This document shows, piece after piece, positions 50,136-58,375 of a stretch of 64,000 bases of DNA; position 1 is the stretch's first letter, and each line of letters begins with the position of its first letter. The notes beneath the pieces were generated by a model. That model ran no database searches. It was not told where the DNA came from and worked only from the letters and a program-made list of their open reading frames with translations. A program made the position numbers and the translations under genes. The stretch comes from Mesorhizobium tamadayense (GTDB lineage Bacteria; Pseudomonadota; Alphaproteobacteria; Rhizobiales; Rhizobiaceae): positions 1 to 64,000 of the forward strand of contig NZ_RQXT01000031.1 of assembly GCF_003863365.1 (NCBI RefSeq), in the 5' to 3' direction.

Positions 50136-51959
50136 CTATTCCACCGTCACCGACTTCGCCAGATTGCGCGGCTGGTCGACATCGGTGCCCATGAACACGG
50201 CTGTGAAATAGGCGAGCATCTGGATCGGCAGCGCGTAGATGATTGGCGAGATGATTTCCGGCACGTCGGGCAGGATGATCGTCTCCATCGTCTTGATGCC
50301 CGCCTGGGCAGCGCCCTTGGCGTCGGTGATCAGGATGATCTTGCCGCCGCGCGCCGCCACCTCCTGCATGTTCGACACGGTCTTTTCGAAGATGCGGTCA
50401 TGCGGGGCGATGACGATGACCGGCATATTCTCGTCGATCAGCGCGATCGGTCCGTGCTTCAGCTCGCCGCCGGCATAGCCTTCGGCATGGATATAGGAGA
50501 TTTCCTTGAGCTTCAGCGCCCCTTCCATGGCTAAAGGGAAATTGGTGTCGCGGCCGAGATAGAGCACGTCCTTGTAACGGGAGAGCTCGCGCGCGATGCG
50601 TTCGATCTGCTCGTCGAGCTTCAGCACCTGGGTGGCGAAGCGCGGCGCCTCGGAAAGCTCGCGCACCAGACGCCTCTCCTCGTCGCGCGAGATCGTGCCG
50701 CGCGCCACGCCGGCGCGCACCGCCAGCGCAGCGAGAACGGACAACTGGCAGGTGAAGGCCTTGGTCGAGGCGACGCCGATTTCCGGCCCGGCCAGCGTCG
50801 GCAGGACGACATCGGATTCGCGCGCCATGGTCGATTCGCGCACATTGACGACGGCGCCGATCTTCATGCCGGCTTGGCGGCAATAGCGCAGCGAGGCCAG
50901 CGTGTCGGCGGTCTCGCCCGATTGCGAGATGAAGATGGCCGCGTCGTTCGCCGACAGCGGCATCTCGCGATAGCGGAATTCCGAGGCGACATCGATGTCG
51001 ACCGGCAGTCGCGCGTAGCGCTCGAACCAGTATTTGCTGATCAGCCCGGCCAGATAGGCGGTGCCGCAGGCCGAGAGCGCCAGCCGGCCGATCTTGGCAA
51101 AATCGAAGGGCAGCTCCAGCGGCTTCGAGACGCCGGAGACGAAATCGACGTAGTGCGCCAGCGTGTGGGAGATCACCTCCGGCTGCTCATGGATTTCCTT
51201 TTCCATGAAGTGGCGGCGATTGCCCTTGTCGACCATGAAGCTGGTCGACAGCGACTGCTGGCGCTTGCGGTCGACCTGGTTGCCGTCGATATCGTAAATC
51301 GCGACGCTGTTGCGGCGCACCACAGCCCAGTCGCCGTCTTCCAGATAGGTGATGGAATTGGTGAAGGGTGCCAGCGCGATGGCGTCGGATCCCAGGAACA
51401 TTTCGCCGTCGCCATGGCCGACAGCCAATGGCGGACCGTTGCGGGCGCCGACGATCAGGTCCTCGTCGCCCTTGAACATGATCGCCAGCGCGAAGGCGCC
51501 CGAGAGCCGCTTCAATGCCTGGTGCGCGGCCTCGACCGGCTTCAGCCCCTTGGCCAATTCGCGCGCCACCAGATGCGCGACAACCTCGGTGTCGGTCTGC
51601 GAGGAGAATTTGTAGCCGTCACGGACAAGCTCGTCGCGCAGCTCGGCGAAATTCTCGATGATGCCGTTGTGGACGATGGCGACGCCGTCGGAAAAATGCG
51701 GATGCGCATTGGTCTCGTTGGGCACGCCATGCGTCGCCCAGCGCGTGTGGCCGATGCCGATCGTGCCGTCCAGCGGCTCTTCCTTCAGCCGCCGCTCGAG
51801 GTTGATCAGCTTGCCTTCGGCGCGGCGGCGCCCGAGCTGGCCATTCTCGATGGTGGCGACGCCGGCGGAGTCATAGCCGCGATATTCCAGCCGCTTCAGC
51901 GCGTCGACGATGAGCGGCGCCACCTGTTGCTGGCCGACAATTCCGACGATACCGCACAT
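50136..51959 (-). CDS. glmS: glucosamine-fructose-6-phosphate aminotransferase (607 aa)
   Basis: Makes glucosamine 6-phosphate from fructose 6-phosphate and glutamine for peptidoglycan and LPS. MCGIVGIVGQQQV puts the glutaminase Cys at position 2; GHTRWATHG, NEDNAHPH-like NETNAHPHFSDG and SGAFALAIM follow. Two SIS domains (LSACGTAYLAGLISKYW, ISQSGETADTL, ASTKAFTCQ) form the isomerase half, ending in QPRNLAKSVTVE. Full length. No glmS ribozyme fits the upstream region. Confidence 0.97.
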   Translation of the reverse strand: MCGIVGIVGQQQVAPLIVDALKRLEYRGYDSAGVATIENGQLGRRRAEGKLINLERRLKEEPLDGTIGIGHTRWATHGVPNETNAHPHFSDGVAIVHNGIIENFAELRDELVRDGYKFSSQTDTEVVAHLVARELAKGLKPVEAAHQALKRLSGAFALAIMFKGDEDLIVGARNGPPLAVGHGDGEMFLGSDAIALAPFTNSITYLEDGDWAVVRRNSVAIYDIDGNQVDRKRQQSLSTSFMVDKGNRRHFMEKEIHEQPEVISHTLAHYVDFVSGVSKPLELPFDFAKIGRLALSACGTAYLAGLISKYWFERYARLPVDIDVASEFRYREMPLSANDAAIFISQSGETADTLASLRYCRQAGMKIGAVVNVRESTMARESDVVLPTLAGPEIGVASTKAFTCQLSVLAALAVRAGVARGTISRDEERRLVRELSEAPRFATQVLKLDEQIERIARELSRYKDVLYLGRDTNFPLAMEGALKLKEISYIHAEGYAGGELKHGPIALIDENMPVIVIAPHDRIFEKTVSNMQEVAARGGKIILITDAKGAAQAGIKTMETIILPDVPEIISPIIYALPIQMLAYFTAVFMGTDVDQPRNLAKSVTVE

Positions 51960-52262
51960 GCGCTGCCCCCGATTCCCCGCGGAAACCCAGCGCTATCTAG
52001 GGATTGCCGGTCTGCCGCGAAAGTCACTTTGCGTTTCGTTCCGTGTCAGCGGAACGGTTTTTGGTCATGCAACATGACAGGCCGCTCTTGCAATCCCGTT
52101 ACTCGAATTGCTCGGCTTTTCAGGCCCCTTGGATTCCGATCGTTCATCTTTGCGGCCGCAAATCCATTGTTGGCGCTCGGCCGCACTCCATCTACGACAC
52201 TTGGCAGACGGCATCCAAGCGAGCGGCGGCTATGTCTGACAAACTGACGAAGGGGATCCAAG
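51960..52262. other. glmS-MAPEG divergent intergenic region
   Basis: This 303-bp region holds no supported ORF. Its main feature is a plus-strand terminator-like hairpin at 52037-52062, listed separately. GACGAAGGGGATCCAAG precedes the MAPEG start. No clear promoter for glmS could be picked out. Confidence 0.4.
52037..52062 (+). terminator. orphan plus-strand intrinsic terminator upstream of glmS
   Basis: CGTTCCG-TGTCAG-CGGAACG is a 7-bp stem followed by GTTTTT on the plus strand. It lies 78 bp upstream of the glmS start and in antisense orientation to glmS. No plus-strand gene ends nearby, so it may end an antisense or small RNA, or be a leader hairpin of glmS instead. Confidence 0.5.
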
Positions 52263-52664
52263 ATGGAGCAATATTACCCGGTGGCGATCGTCACGCTTTT
52301 GTGCGGTCTGACTATATTCGGCATGGCGCTGGCGGTAGCCCGAACGCATTCCAAGACCGGGATCCTTGCGCCGACCATGACAGGAGACCCTCGGCTCGAA
52401 CGGGCCATCCGCGCGCATTTGAACACGATCGAGTGGCTGCCGATCTTCCTGCCGGCTATGTGGCTGTTCGCCATCTATTGGAGCCCGGGCTGGGCCGCCG
52501 GTCTCGGCCTTTTGTGGCTGATCGGCCGCATCGCCTACTTCGTCGGATATCTGTCCGCGCCGCTGAGGCGATATCCCGGATTCCTCATCCAGTCGTTGGC
52601 GGCCTTTGCGTTGCTGCTCGGCGCTCTTGGGAGGATCGTCTATCTATGGTTTGCGCAGCCCTGA
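52263..52664 (+). CDS. MAPEG family membrane protein (133 aa)
   Basis: Four hydrophobic helices of the MAPEG fold (membrane-associated proteins in eicosanoid and glutathione metabolism). LERAIRAHLNTIEWLPIFLPAMWLFA is the signature with the conserved R-x-x-x-N-x-x-E-W/N, followed by GRIAYFVGYLSAPLRRYPGF. Bacterial members may act as glutathione transferases or peroxidases on lipids. It stands alone in opposite orientation between glmS and glmU. Confidence 0.9.
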   Translation: MEQYYPVAIVTLLCGLTIFGMALAVARTHSKTGILAPTMTGDPRLERAIRAHLNTIEWLPIFLPAMWLFAIYWSPGWAAGLGLLWLIGRIAYFVGYLSAPLRRYPGFLIQSLAAFALLLGALGRIVYLWFAQP

Positions 52665-52670
52665 CCCAAA

Positions 52671-54038
52671 CTACTCAGCCGCCTTCTTCCTCGCCGCCGC
52701 TGCCGAAGCAAAACGTTCCCGCAATTCCTTGCCCTTGCCGGGCAGCGTCTTCTGGCGGGCGCGGCCAAAGGCCAGCGCATCGTCCGGCACGCTCTCGGTG
52801 ATCACGCTGCCCGAGGCGATGTAGCCGCCCTTGCCGATCGTGACAGGCGCGACCAGCGAGGAGTTCGAGCCTACGAAAGCGCCTTCGCCGATGTCGGTGA
52901 AGAATTTCGAGTAGCCATCATAGTTGCAGGTGATGGTGCCGGCACCGATGTTTGCCGCCGCGCCGACGCGCGCGTCGCCGATATAGGTCAGGTGGTTGAC
53001 CTTGGCGCCTTCCTCGATCGTCGCCTGCTTGACCTCGCAGAAATTGCCGACCTTGGCTTTTTGCCTGAGATCGGCGCCCGGCCGCAGCCGCGCGAACGGC
53101 CCGACATCGCAATTGGACGCGATCGTCGCGCCCTCGATATGGCTGAAAGCGTGGATCTTGGCGCCTGACGCAATCTTGACGCCAGGTCCGAACCAGACAT
53201 TCGGCTCGACGATCGTATCGGCGCCGATTTCGGTGTCGTGCGAGAAATAGACCGTTTCCGGCGCGATCAGCGTCACGCCCGCAAGCATCGCCTCGCGCCG
53301 CCGGCGCGCCTGCCAGATGGCTTCCGCCTCGGCGAGCTCGGCCCGGTTGTTGATGCCGAGCGCGCTCTCCAAACCGGCTTCCGTGGCGACCACTTCGAGG
53401 CCCTTCTCGCCGGCGATCTCGACGATGTCGGTCAGATAGAACTCGCCCTTGGCATTCCGGTTGCCGACCTGATCGAGCAGTTCGAGCGCGTACTTGCCGG
53501 CCACCGCCATCATCCCGGCATTGCAGAAGCCGATCGTCTTCTCCTCTTCGGAGCAGTCCTTCTCCTCGCGGATGGCGACGAGCCGGCCACCCTTCTCGAT
53601 CAGCCGGCCGTAGCCGGTCGGATCGGGCGGCCGGAAACCGATGACCGCGACGGCAGCGCCCTCCGCCAGCTTCTGCCGCGCGGTCGCCAGCGCTTCCGCA
53701 TCGATCAGCGGTGTGTCGCCGAACATGACGAGAATATCGTCGTAACCCTTTGATATCGCTTCGCGCGCGGCAAGCACGGCATGCGCGGTGCCAAGCCGCT
53801 TCTCCTGCACGAAGGTTTCCGCTTTCGGCGCGAATTTCTGTGCCGCCTTGCGCATCTCCTCGGCGCCATGGCCGATCACCAGCGCCAGACCCGTCGCCCC
53901 GGCGGCCTCGGCGGCCTTCACCACGTGCGCCACCATCGGCAGCCCGGCAATGGCGTGCAGCACCTTCGGCAGCGCGCTCTTCATGCGAGTGCCTTCGCCG
54001 GCGGCGAGGATGACGGACAGGCAGGATCTCTGGCTCAT
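52671..54038 (-). CDS. glmU: bifunctional N-acetylglucosamine-1-phosphate uridyltransferase / acetyltransferase (455 aa)
   Basis: Makes UDP-GlcNAc. The N-terminal pyrophosphorylase has [22 protein letters not shown] and MFGDTPLID. The C-terminal left-handed beta-helix has hexapeptide repeats ([42 protein letters not shown]) with the catalytic His in [10 protein letters not shown], and [13 protein letters not shown]. Full length. In relatives glmU and glmS are usually neighbours; here the MAPEG gene lies between them in the opposite direction. Confidence 0.97.
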   Translation of the reverse strand: MSQRSCLSVILAAGEGTRMKSALPKVLHAIAGLPMVAHVVKAAEAAGATGLALVIGHGAEEMRKAAQKFAPKAETFVQEKRLGTAHAVLAAREAISKGYDDILVMFGDTPLIDAEALATARQKLAEGAAVAVIGFRPPDPTGYGRLIEKGGRLVAIREEKDCSEEEKTIGFCNAGMMAVAGKYALELLDQVGNRNAKGEFYLTDIVEIAGEKGLEVVATEAGLESALGINNRAELAEAEAIWQARRRREAMLAGVTLIAPETVYFSHDTEIGADTIVEPNVWFGPGVKIASGAKIHAFSHIEGATIASNCDVGPFARLRPGADLRQKAKVGNFCEVKQATIEEGAKVNHLTYIGDARVGAAANIGAGTITCNYDGYSKFFTDIGEGAFVGSNSSLVAPVTIGKGGYIASGSVITESVPDDALAFGRARQKTLPGKGKELRERFASAAAARKKAAE

Positions 54039-54118
54039 GAAAGGGCAACCGTATGAACAGCGTTTGAATCAAAGCATGCTAGCAGCGGCGTCATGCTGCA
54101 CCAATGCGGTTAAATTCC

Positions 54119-54189
54119 GGTGAGATGGCGAAGCCGCTGACTCTTAATCAGCGGGTCCACGGTTCGATCCTGACAAGACTACCCCAGCT
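54119..54189 (+). pseudogene. tRNA-Lys(CUU)-like remnant
   Basis: A perfect anticodon arm CCGCTGA-CTCTTAA-TCAGCGG at 54134-54154 shows anticodon CTT. A spacing-correct T-loop TTCGATC follows at 54163-54169. The T-stem pairs only partly (CACGG against CTGAC), no acceptor stem can be formed with the 5' side, and the D-arm region is unlike a real one. So this looks like a decayed or partial tRNA gene. It ends against the 3' end of the CcdA gene. Confidence 0.45.
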
Positions 54190-54925
54190 GTCCCAGCGCG
54201 GGGAAATTCTCCAGCAACCAGTACGACGCGCTTTGCATCCCGCCGGTCAGGAAAAACACGCCGGCGACGACCAGCAGCGCGCCGATCGCTTTTTCGACGC
54301 GACCGAGATGGACACGGAATTTTCCCAGGAAGCGCATGAAGGCGCCTGAAAACAGCGCAGCGATCAGGAAGGGAATGCCGAGGCCGAGCGAATAGGCGGC
54401 GAGCAGCAGCGCACCCTCGCCCACCGTCTCGCGCCCACCGGCCAGCGTCAGGATCGGCCCGAGCACCGGACCGATGCACGGCGTCCAGCCGAAGGCGAAG
54501 GCCAGCCCCATGACATAGGCGGCGATCATGCTGGCTGGCTTGCCCCGCGACCGGAAGCGCGCCTCGCGCGACAAAAGCGGAATGCGCAGGATACCGAGGA
54601 AGTTCAGCCCCATGATGATGATCAGCGCACCGGCGACTATCGCCAGTTGTTCCTGCCAGACCCGCAGGAGGTGGCCGATGGTCGATGCGCCGGCGCCAAG
54701 CGCGACGAAGACGGTGGAGAAGCCGAGCACGAAGGCTAAAGAGGCATAGAGCAGCGCGCCACGCGCGCCTTCGCGCGCTGTCAGGCCCTGATTGCCGCGG
54801 AAATCGTCGACGGACACGCCGGCCATGTAGCAGAGATAGGGCGGCACCAGCGGCAGCACGCAAGGCGACAGGAACGAGATCGCCCCTGCTCCGACCGCGC
54901 TGACATAGCCGACGTCCAATGCCAT
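54179..54925 (-). CDS. CcdA-type cytochrome c biogenesis / thiol-disulfide transporter (248 aa)
   Basis: Six-helix inner-membrane protein that passes electrons from thioredoxin to the periplasm. The two redox Cys lie in FLSPCVLPLVPPYLCYMAG and FGWTPCIGPVLGPIL. Other helices (SLAFVLGFSTVFVALGAGAS, AIVAGALIIIMGLNFLGIL, SLGLGIPFLIAALFSGAF, AIGALLVVAGVFFLTGG) are as in the family. The ATG at 54925 begins MALDVGYVSAVGAG; an earlier in-frame start 25 codons upstream is unlikely. Gene product may serve cytochrome c or periplasmic reductases. Confidence 0.93.
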   Translation of the reverse strand: MALDVGYVSAVGAGAISFLSPCVLPLVPPYLCYMAGVSVDDFRGNQGLTAREGARGALLYASLAFVLGFSTVFVALGAGASTIGHLLRVWQEQLAIVAGALIIIMGLNFLGILRIPLLSREARFRSRGKPASMIAAYVMGLAFAFGWTPCIGPVLGPILTLAGGRETVGEGALLLAAYSLGLGIPFLIAALFSGAFMRFLGKFRVHLGRVEKAIGALLVVAGVFFLTGGMQSASYWLLENFPALGQLG

Positions 54926-55092
54926 TTCATGAGGCCCTGATTGTGCTGGCGCCGATATAGCGATGCGTGAGCCTCCATGCCAATCACCATTGTGTGGCAC
55001 GAGGTAGCCCAGCCGAGGAAGAAACGGCCTCCCTTACGCGTTGATTGGACGGCGCGCGATTGCCGCGTGCTCGTTCTCAGGGAGAGATTGTC

Positions 55093-55470
55093 ATGAAATC
55101 GATTGCACTCGGGCTCGCGGCCCTGTTACTCGGCACCGTTGCATCCCACGCCGCCGAGGCGTGGAAGGAGGCCGAAGTCGGCGGCAAGAAAATCTATACT
55201 GATGCCATGGGCATGACGCTTTACACCTATGACAAGGACGAGAAGGGCAAGTCCAACTGCTACGACAAATGCGCCGCCAACTGGCCGCCGCTGAAGGCCG
55301 AGGCCGGCGCCAAGGCCGATGACGAATGGACGATCGTCGAGCGCACCGACGGCACCAGGATGTGGGCCTATGACGGCAAGCCGGTCTATACCTTCGTCAA
55401 GGACAAGAAGGCTGGCGACATGACCGGCGAGGGCGTCGCCGGCGCCTGGCACGTCGTGGCGGCCGACTGA
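55093..55470 (+). CDS. secreted COG4315-type protein with Y-x-[FWY]-x-x-D repeats (125 aa)
   Basis: A signal peptide (MKSIALGLAALLLGTVASHAAE) precedes two copies of the repeat that defines the family: MTLYTYDKDEKGKSNCYDKCAANWPPL and MWAYDGKPVYTFVKDKKAGD. The C-x3-C pair (NCYDKCAANWPP) is conserved. Members are small periplasmic proteins of unknown role, sometimes linked to redox or metal stress. GGAGAGA precedes the ATG. Divergent from the CcdA gene, so a thiol-redox link is possible but unproven. Confidence 0.9.
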   Translation: MKSIALGLAALLLGTVASHAAEAWKEAEVGGKKIYTDAMGMTLYTYDKDEKGKSNCYDKCAANWPPLKAEAGAKADDEWTIVERTDGTRMWAYDGKPVYTFVKDKKAGDMTGEGVAGAWHVVAAD

Positions 55471-55483
55471 ATTTTCCCAGACT

Positions 55484-55512
55484 GGCTGCCGGATATCTGT
55501 CTGCCGGCAGCC
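55484..55512 (+). terminator. possible terminator after the COG4315 gene
   Basis: GGCTGCCGG and CCGGCAGCC pair over 9 bp with an 11-nt loop, 13 bp past the stop. The downstream sequence (GGCCCGTTTGC) has only a short T-run, so termination may be weak. The rest of 55513-55801 contains no supported gene. Confidence 0.45.
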
Positions 55513-55645
55513 GGCCCGTTTGCATCGCCGGCGGCGTCCGCCTCGATATTGGTTCTGTCGCTCGGTCGACTCGCGTCGGTAATCCGATCGTCTTCCGGTG
55601 GTTCAAGACACGAACCGCCACGTCCCGAAAAATGTGATCTTCGCC

Positions 55646-55664
55646 ATACACTCTAAGAGTGTAT
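55646..55664. promoter_or_regulatory. 19-bp palindrome upstream of topA
   Basis: ATACACTCT-A-AGAGTGTAT is a perfect dyad with 9-bp arms, 137 bp before the topA start in otherwise gene-free DNA. No T-run follows, and the short one-base centre argues for a protein-binding operator, not an RNA hairpin. The regulator is unknown; supercoiling-linked control of topA or an unseen small gene are options. Confidence 0.55.
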
Positions 55665-55801
55665 CGATCGCGCCGACTCCGCAAATTGGCTCCTTCCCCT
55701 TGACCGATCGCAAAAGCACGGCCATGTGAGCGACGAAAAGAGTGGGATTTCGTCGTGCGCCGCGGAGTTCTTCCGCCGCCTCACAGCAGATAAGAGACCT
55801 C

Positions 55802-58369
55802 ATGGACGTCGTCGTCGTCGAATCGCCGGCCAAGGCGAAGACAATCAACAAATATCTGGGCAAGAACTATAAGGTTCTGGCCTCGTTCGGCCATGTCCGC
55901 GACCTGCCGGCCAAGGACGGCTCGGTGCGCCCGGACGAGGACTTTGCCATGTCCTGGTCGGTCGACACCGCCTCGGGCAAGCGGCTTGCCGACATCGCCA
56001 AGGCGGTCAAGGACGCCGATGGGCTAATCCTCGCGACCGACCCGGATCGCGAGGGCGAGGCGATCTCCTGGCATGTGCTGGAAGTGCTGAAGCAGAAGCG
56101 CGCGCTGAAGGACAAATCCGTCAGCCGTGTCGTCTTCAACGCCATCACCAAGGCTTCGGTGCTGGAGGCGATGGCCAATCCGCGCCAGATCGATGCGCCG
56201 CTGGTCGATGCCTATCTCGCTCGCCGCGCGCTCGATTATCTCGTCGGCTTCACGCTCTCGCCTGTGCTGTGGCGCAAGCTGCCGGGCGCCCGCTCCGCCG
56301 GCCGCGTGCAGTCGGTGGCGCTGCGCCTCGTCAGCGACCGCGAATCCGAGATCGAGCGCTTCATCCGCGAGGAATACTGGCAGATCGCCGCCATCCTCGG
56401 CACGCCGCGCAACGACAGCTTCGAGGCGCGGCTGACCGCCTATGACGGCAAGAAGCTGCAGAAGCTCGACATCGCCAATAAGGCGCAGGCCGACGACATC
56501 AAGGCAATGCTGGAAGGCGCGACCTTCAAGGCGCTGTCGGTCGAAGCCAAGCCCACCAAGCGCAATCCTGGTCCGCCCTTCACAACCTCGACGCTGCAGC
56601 AGGCCGCCTCCTCCGGGCTCGGCTTCACAGCCAACCGCACCATGCAGGTGGCGCAGAGGCTCTATGAGGGCATGGATGTCGGCGGCGAGACGGCCGGCCT
56701 CATCACCTATATGCGAACCGACGGCGTGCAGATGGCGCCGGAGGCGATCGAGGCCGCGCGCGATGCCATCGTGAGCGAATTCGGCGCAAAATACCTGCCT
56801 GAAAAGCAGCGTTTTTACACGACCAAGGCCAAGAACGCCCAAGAGGCCCACGAAGCTATCCGCCCGACCGATTTCAAGCGCACGCCGGCATCGGTGCGGC
56901 AATATCTCGATGCCGACCAGGCGCGTCTCTACGAGCTGATCTGGAAGCGCGCCATCGCCAGCCAGATGCAGCCGGCAGAGATCGAGCGCACCACGGTCGA
57001 GATCGAGGCGGTCAATGGCGGCCGCACCGCCGAGCTTCGCGCGGTCGGTTCGGTCGTGCGCTTCGACGGCTTCATCGCCGCCTATACCGACCAGAAGGAG
57101 GAGGATGCGGAGGACGAGGAAAGCCGCCGTCTGCCCGAGATCCGCGCCGGCGAGCAGCTTGCCCGCCAAGCGATCAACGCCACCCAGCACACGACCGAGC
57201 CGCCGCCGCGCTACTCCGAGGCGTCGCTGATCAAGAAGCTGGAAGAGCTCGGCATCGGCCGGCCGTCGACCTATACGGCGATCCTGAAGACGCTCGAGGA
57301 CCGCGACTACGTCACGATCGACCGCCGCAAGCTGGTGCCGCAGGCCAAGGGCCGGCTGCTCTCGGCCTTCCTCGAAAGTTTCTTCGAGCGCTATGTCGAA
57401 TATGACTTCACCGCTTCGCTCGAGGAGAAGCTCGACGAGATCTCCGATGGCAAGCTCGCATGGAAGGACGTGCTGCGCGATTTCTGGAAGGATTTTTCCG
57501 GGGCGGTCGACGACATCAAGGAACTGCGCGTCACGGACGTTCTCGACGCCCTCAACGACGAGCTGGCGCCGCTGGTGTTTCCGGCGCGCGAGGACGGCTC
57601 GAACCCGCGCATCTGCCCGAAATGCGGCTCGGGCAACCTGTCCCTGAAGCTCGGCAAGTTCGGCGCCTTCGTCGGCTGCTCGAACTATCCGGAATGCTCC
57701 TACACCCGCCAGCTCGGCGATGCCGCCAATCCCAATGGCGAGAACGGCAATGGCGAGGACGGCGTCAGGCTGCTCGGCAAGGATCCGTACACGGCCGAGG
57801 AGATCACGCTGCGCAGCGGCCGCTTCGGCCCCTATATCCAGCGCGGCGAAGGCAAGGACGCCAAGCGATCGAGCCTGCCCAAGGGCTGGACCGCGGAATC
57901 GATCGACCATGAAAAGGCGCTGGCCCTGCTGGCGTTGCCCCGCGACGTCGGCAAGCACCCGGAGACCGGCAAGATGATCTCGGCCGGTCTTGGGCGCTAC
58001 GGACCCTTCGTGCTGCACGACGGCACCTATGCCAATCTCGAAAGCATCGAGGACGTGTTCTCGATCGGGCTGAACCGAGCAGTCTCGGTGATCGCCGAGA
58101 AGCAGCAGAAGGGCAAGGCCGGCCGCAACGGCGCGACGCCCGCAGCGTTAAAGGAAATTGGTGAGCACCCCGACGGCGGCGGCAAGATCGTCGTGCGCGA
58201 CGGCAAATACGGCCCCTATGTCAATTACGGCAAGGTCAATGCGACGCTGCCGAAGGGCAAGGACCCGCAATCGGTGACGATGGAAGAGGCAATCGCCCTG
58301 ATTGCCGAGAAGGAAGCCAAGGGCGGAGGCGGCAAGAAGCCCTTCCGCAGGGCGGCTAAGAAAGGCTAG
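55802..58369 (+). CDS. topA: DNA topoisomerase I (855 aa)
   Basis: Type IA enzyme that relaxes negative supercoils. The Toprim domain opens with MDVVVVESPAKAKTINKYLGKNYKVLASFGHVRDLP and holds ILATDPDREGEAISWH. The nucleophilic Tyr is in GLITYMRTDGVQM near residue 300. One intact four-Cys zinc finger (CPKCGSGNLSLKLGKFGAFVGCSNYPECSY) lies near 610-640, followed by further Topo_C_Rpt-like segments (FGPYIQRGEG, RYGPFVLHDG, YGPYVNYGK) and a Lys-rich tail. The ATG at 55802 starts the conserved strand. rnr follows after 6 bp. Confidence 0.97.
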   Translation: MDVVVVESPAKAKTINKYLGKNYKVLASFGHVRDLPAKDGSVRPDEDFAMSWSVDTASGKRLADIAKAVKDADGLILATDPDREGEAISWHVLEVLKQKRALKDKSVSRVVFNAITKASVLEAMANPRQIDAPLVDAYLARRALDYLVGFTLSPVLWRKLPGARSAGRVQSVALRLVSDRESEIERFIREEYWQIAAILGTPRNDSFEARLTAYDGKKLQKLDIANKAQADDIKAMLEGATFKALSVEAKPTKRNPGPPFTTSTLQQAASSGLGFTANRTMQVAQRLYEGMDVGGETAGLITYMRTDGVQMAPEAIEAARDAIVSEFGAKYLPEKQRFYTTKAKNAQEAHEAIRPTDFKRTPASVRQYLDADQARLYELIWKRAIASQMQPAEIERTTVEIEAVNGGRTAELRAVGSVVRFDGFIAAYTDQKEEDAEDEESRRLPEIRAGEQLARQAINATQHTTEPPPRYSEASLIKKLEELGIGRPSTYTAILKTLEDRDYVTIDRRKLVPQAKGRLLSAFLESFFERYVEYDFTASLEEKLDEISDGKLAWKDVLRDFWKDFSGAVDDIKELRVTDVLDALNDELAPLVFPAREDGSNPRICPKCGSGNLSLKLGKFGAFVGCSNYPECSYTRQLGDAANPNGENGNGEDGVRLLGKDPYTAEEITLRSGRFGPYIQRGEGKDAKRSSLPKGWTAESIDHEKALALLALPRDVGKHPETGKMISAGLGRYGPFVLHDGTYANLESIEDVFSIGLNRAVSVIAEKQQKGKAGRNGATPAALKEIGEHPDGGGKIVVRDGKYGPYVNYGKVNATLPKGKDPQSVTMEEAIALIAEKEAKGGGGKKPFRRAAKKG

Positions 58370-58375
58370 CAGGAC

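Noticed and set aside
51960-52262. glmS ribozyme or glucosamine-6-phosphate riboswitch upstream of glmS
   Set aside because: No conserved ribozyme core could be matched; that element is typical of Gram-positive bacteria.
55397-55684. 95-codon minus-strand frame before topA
   Set aside because: Overlaps the COG4315 gene end and a palindrome, has no ribosome site and an Arg/Pro-rich shadow-like translation.
56024-58018. 664-codon open frame on the minus strand
   Set aside because: Antisense shadow of topA, low-complexity translation without motifs.
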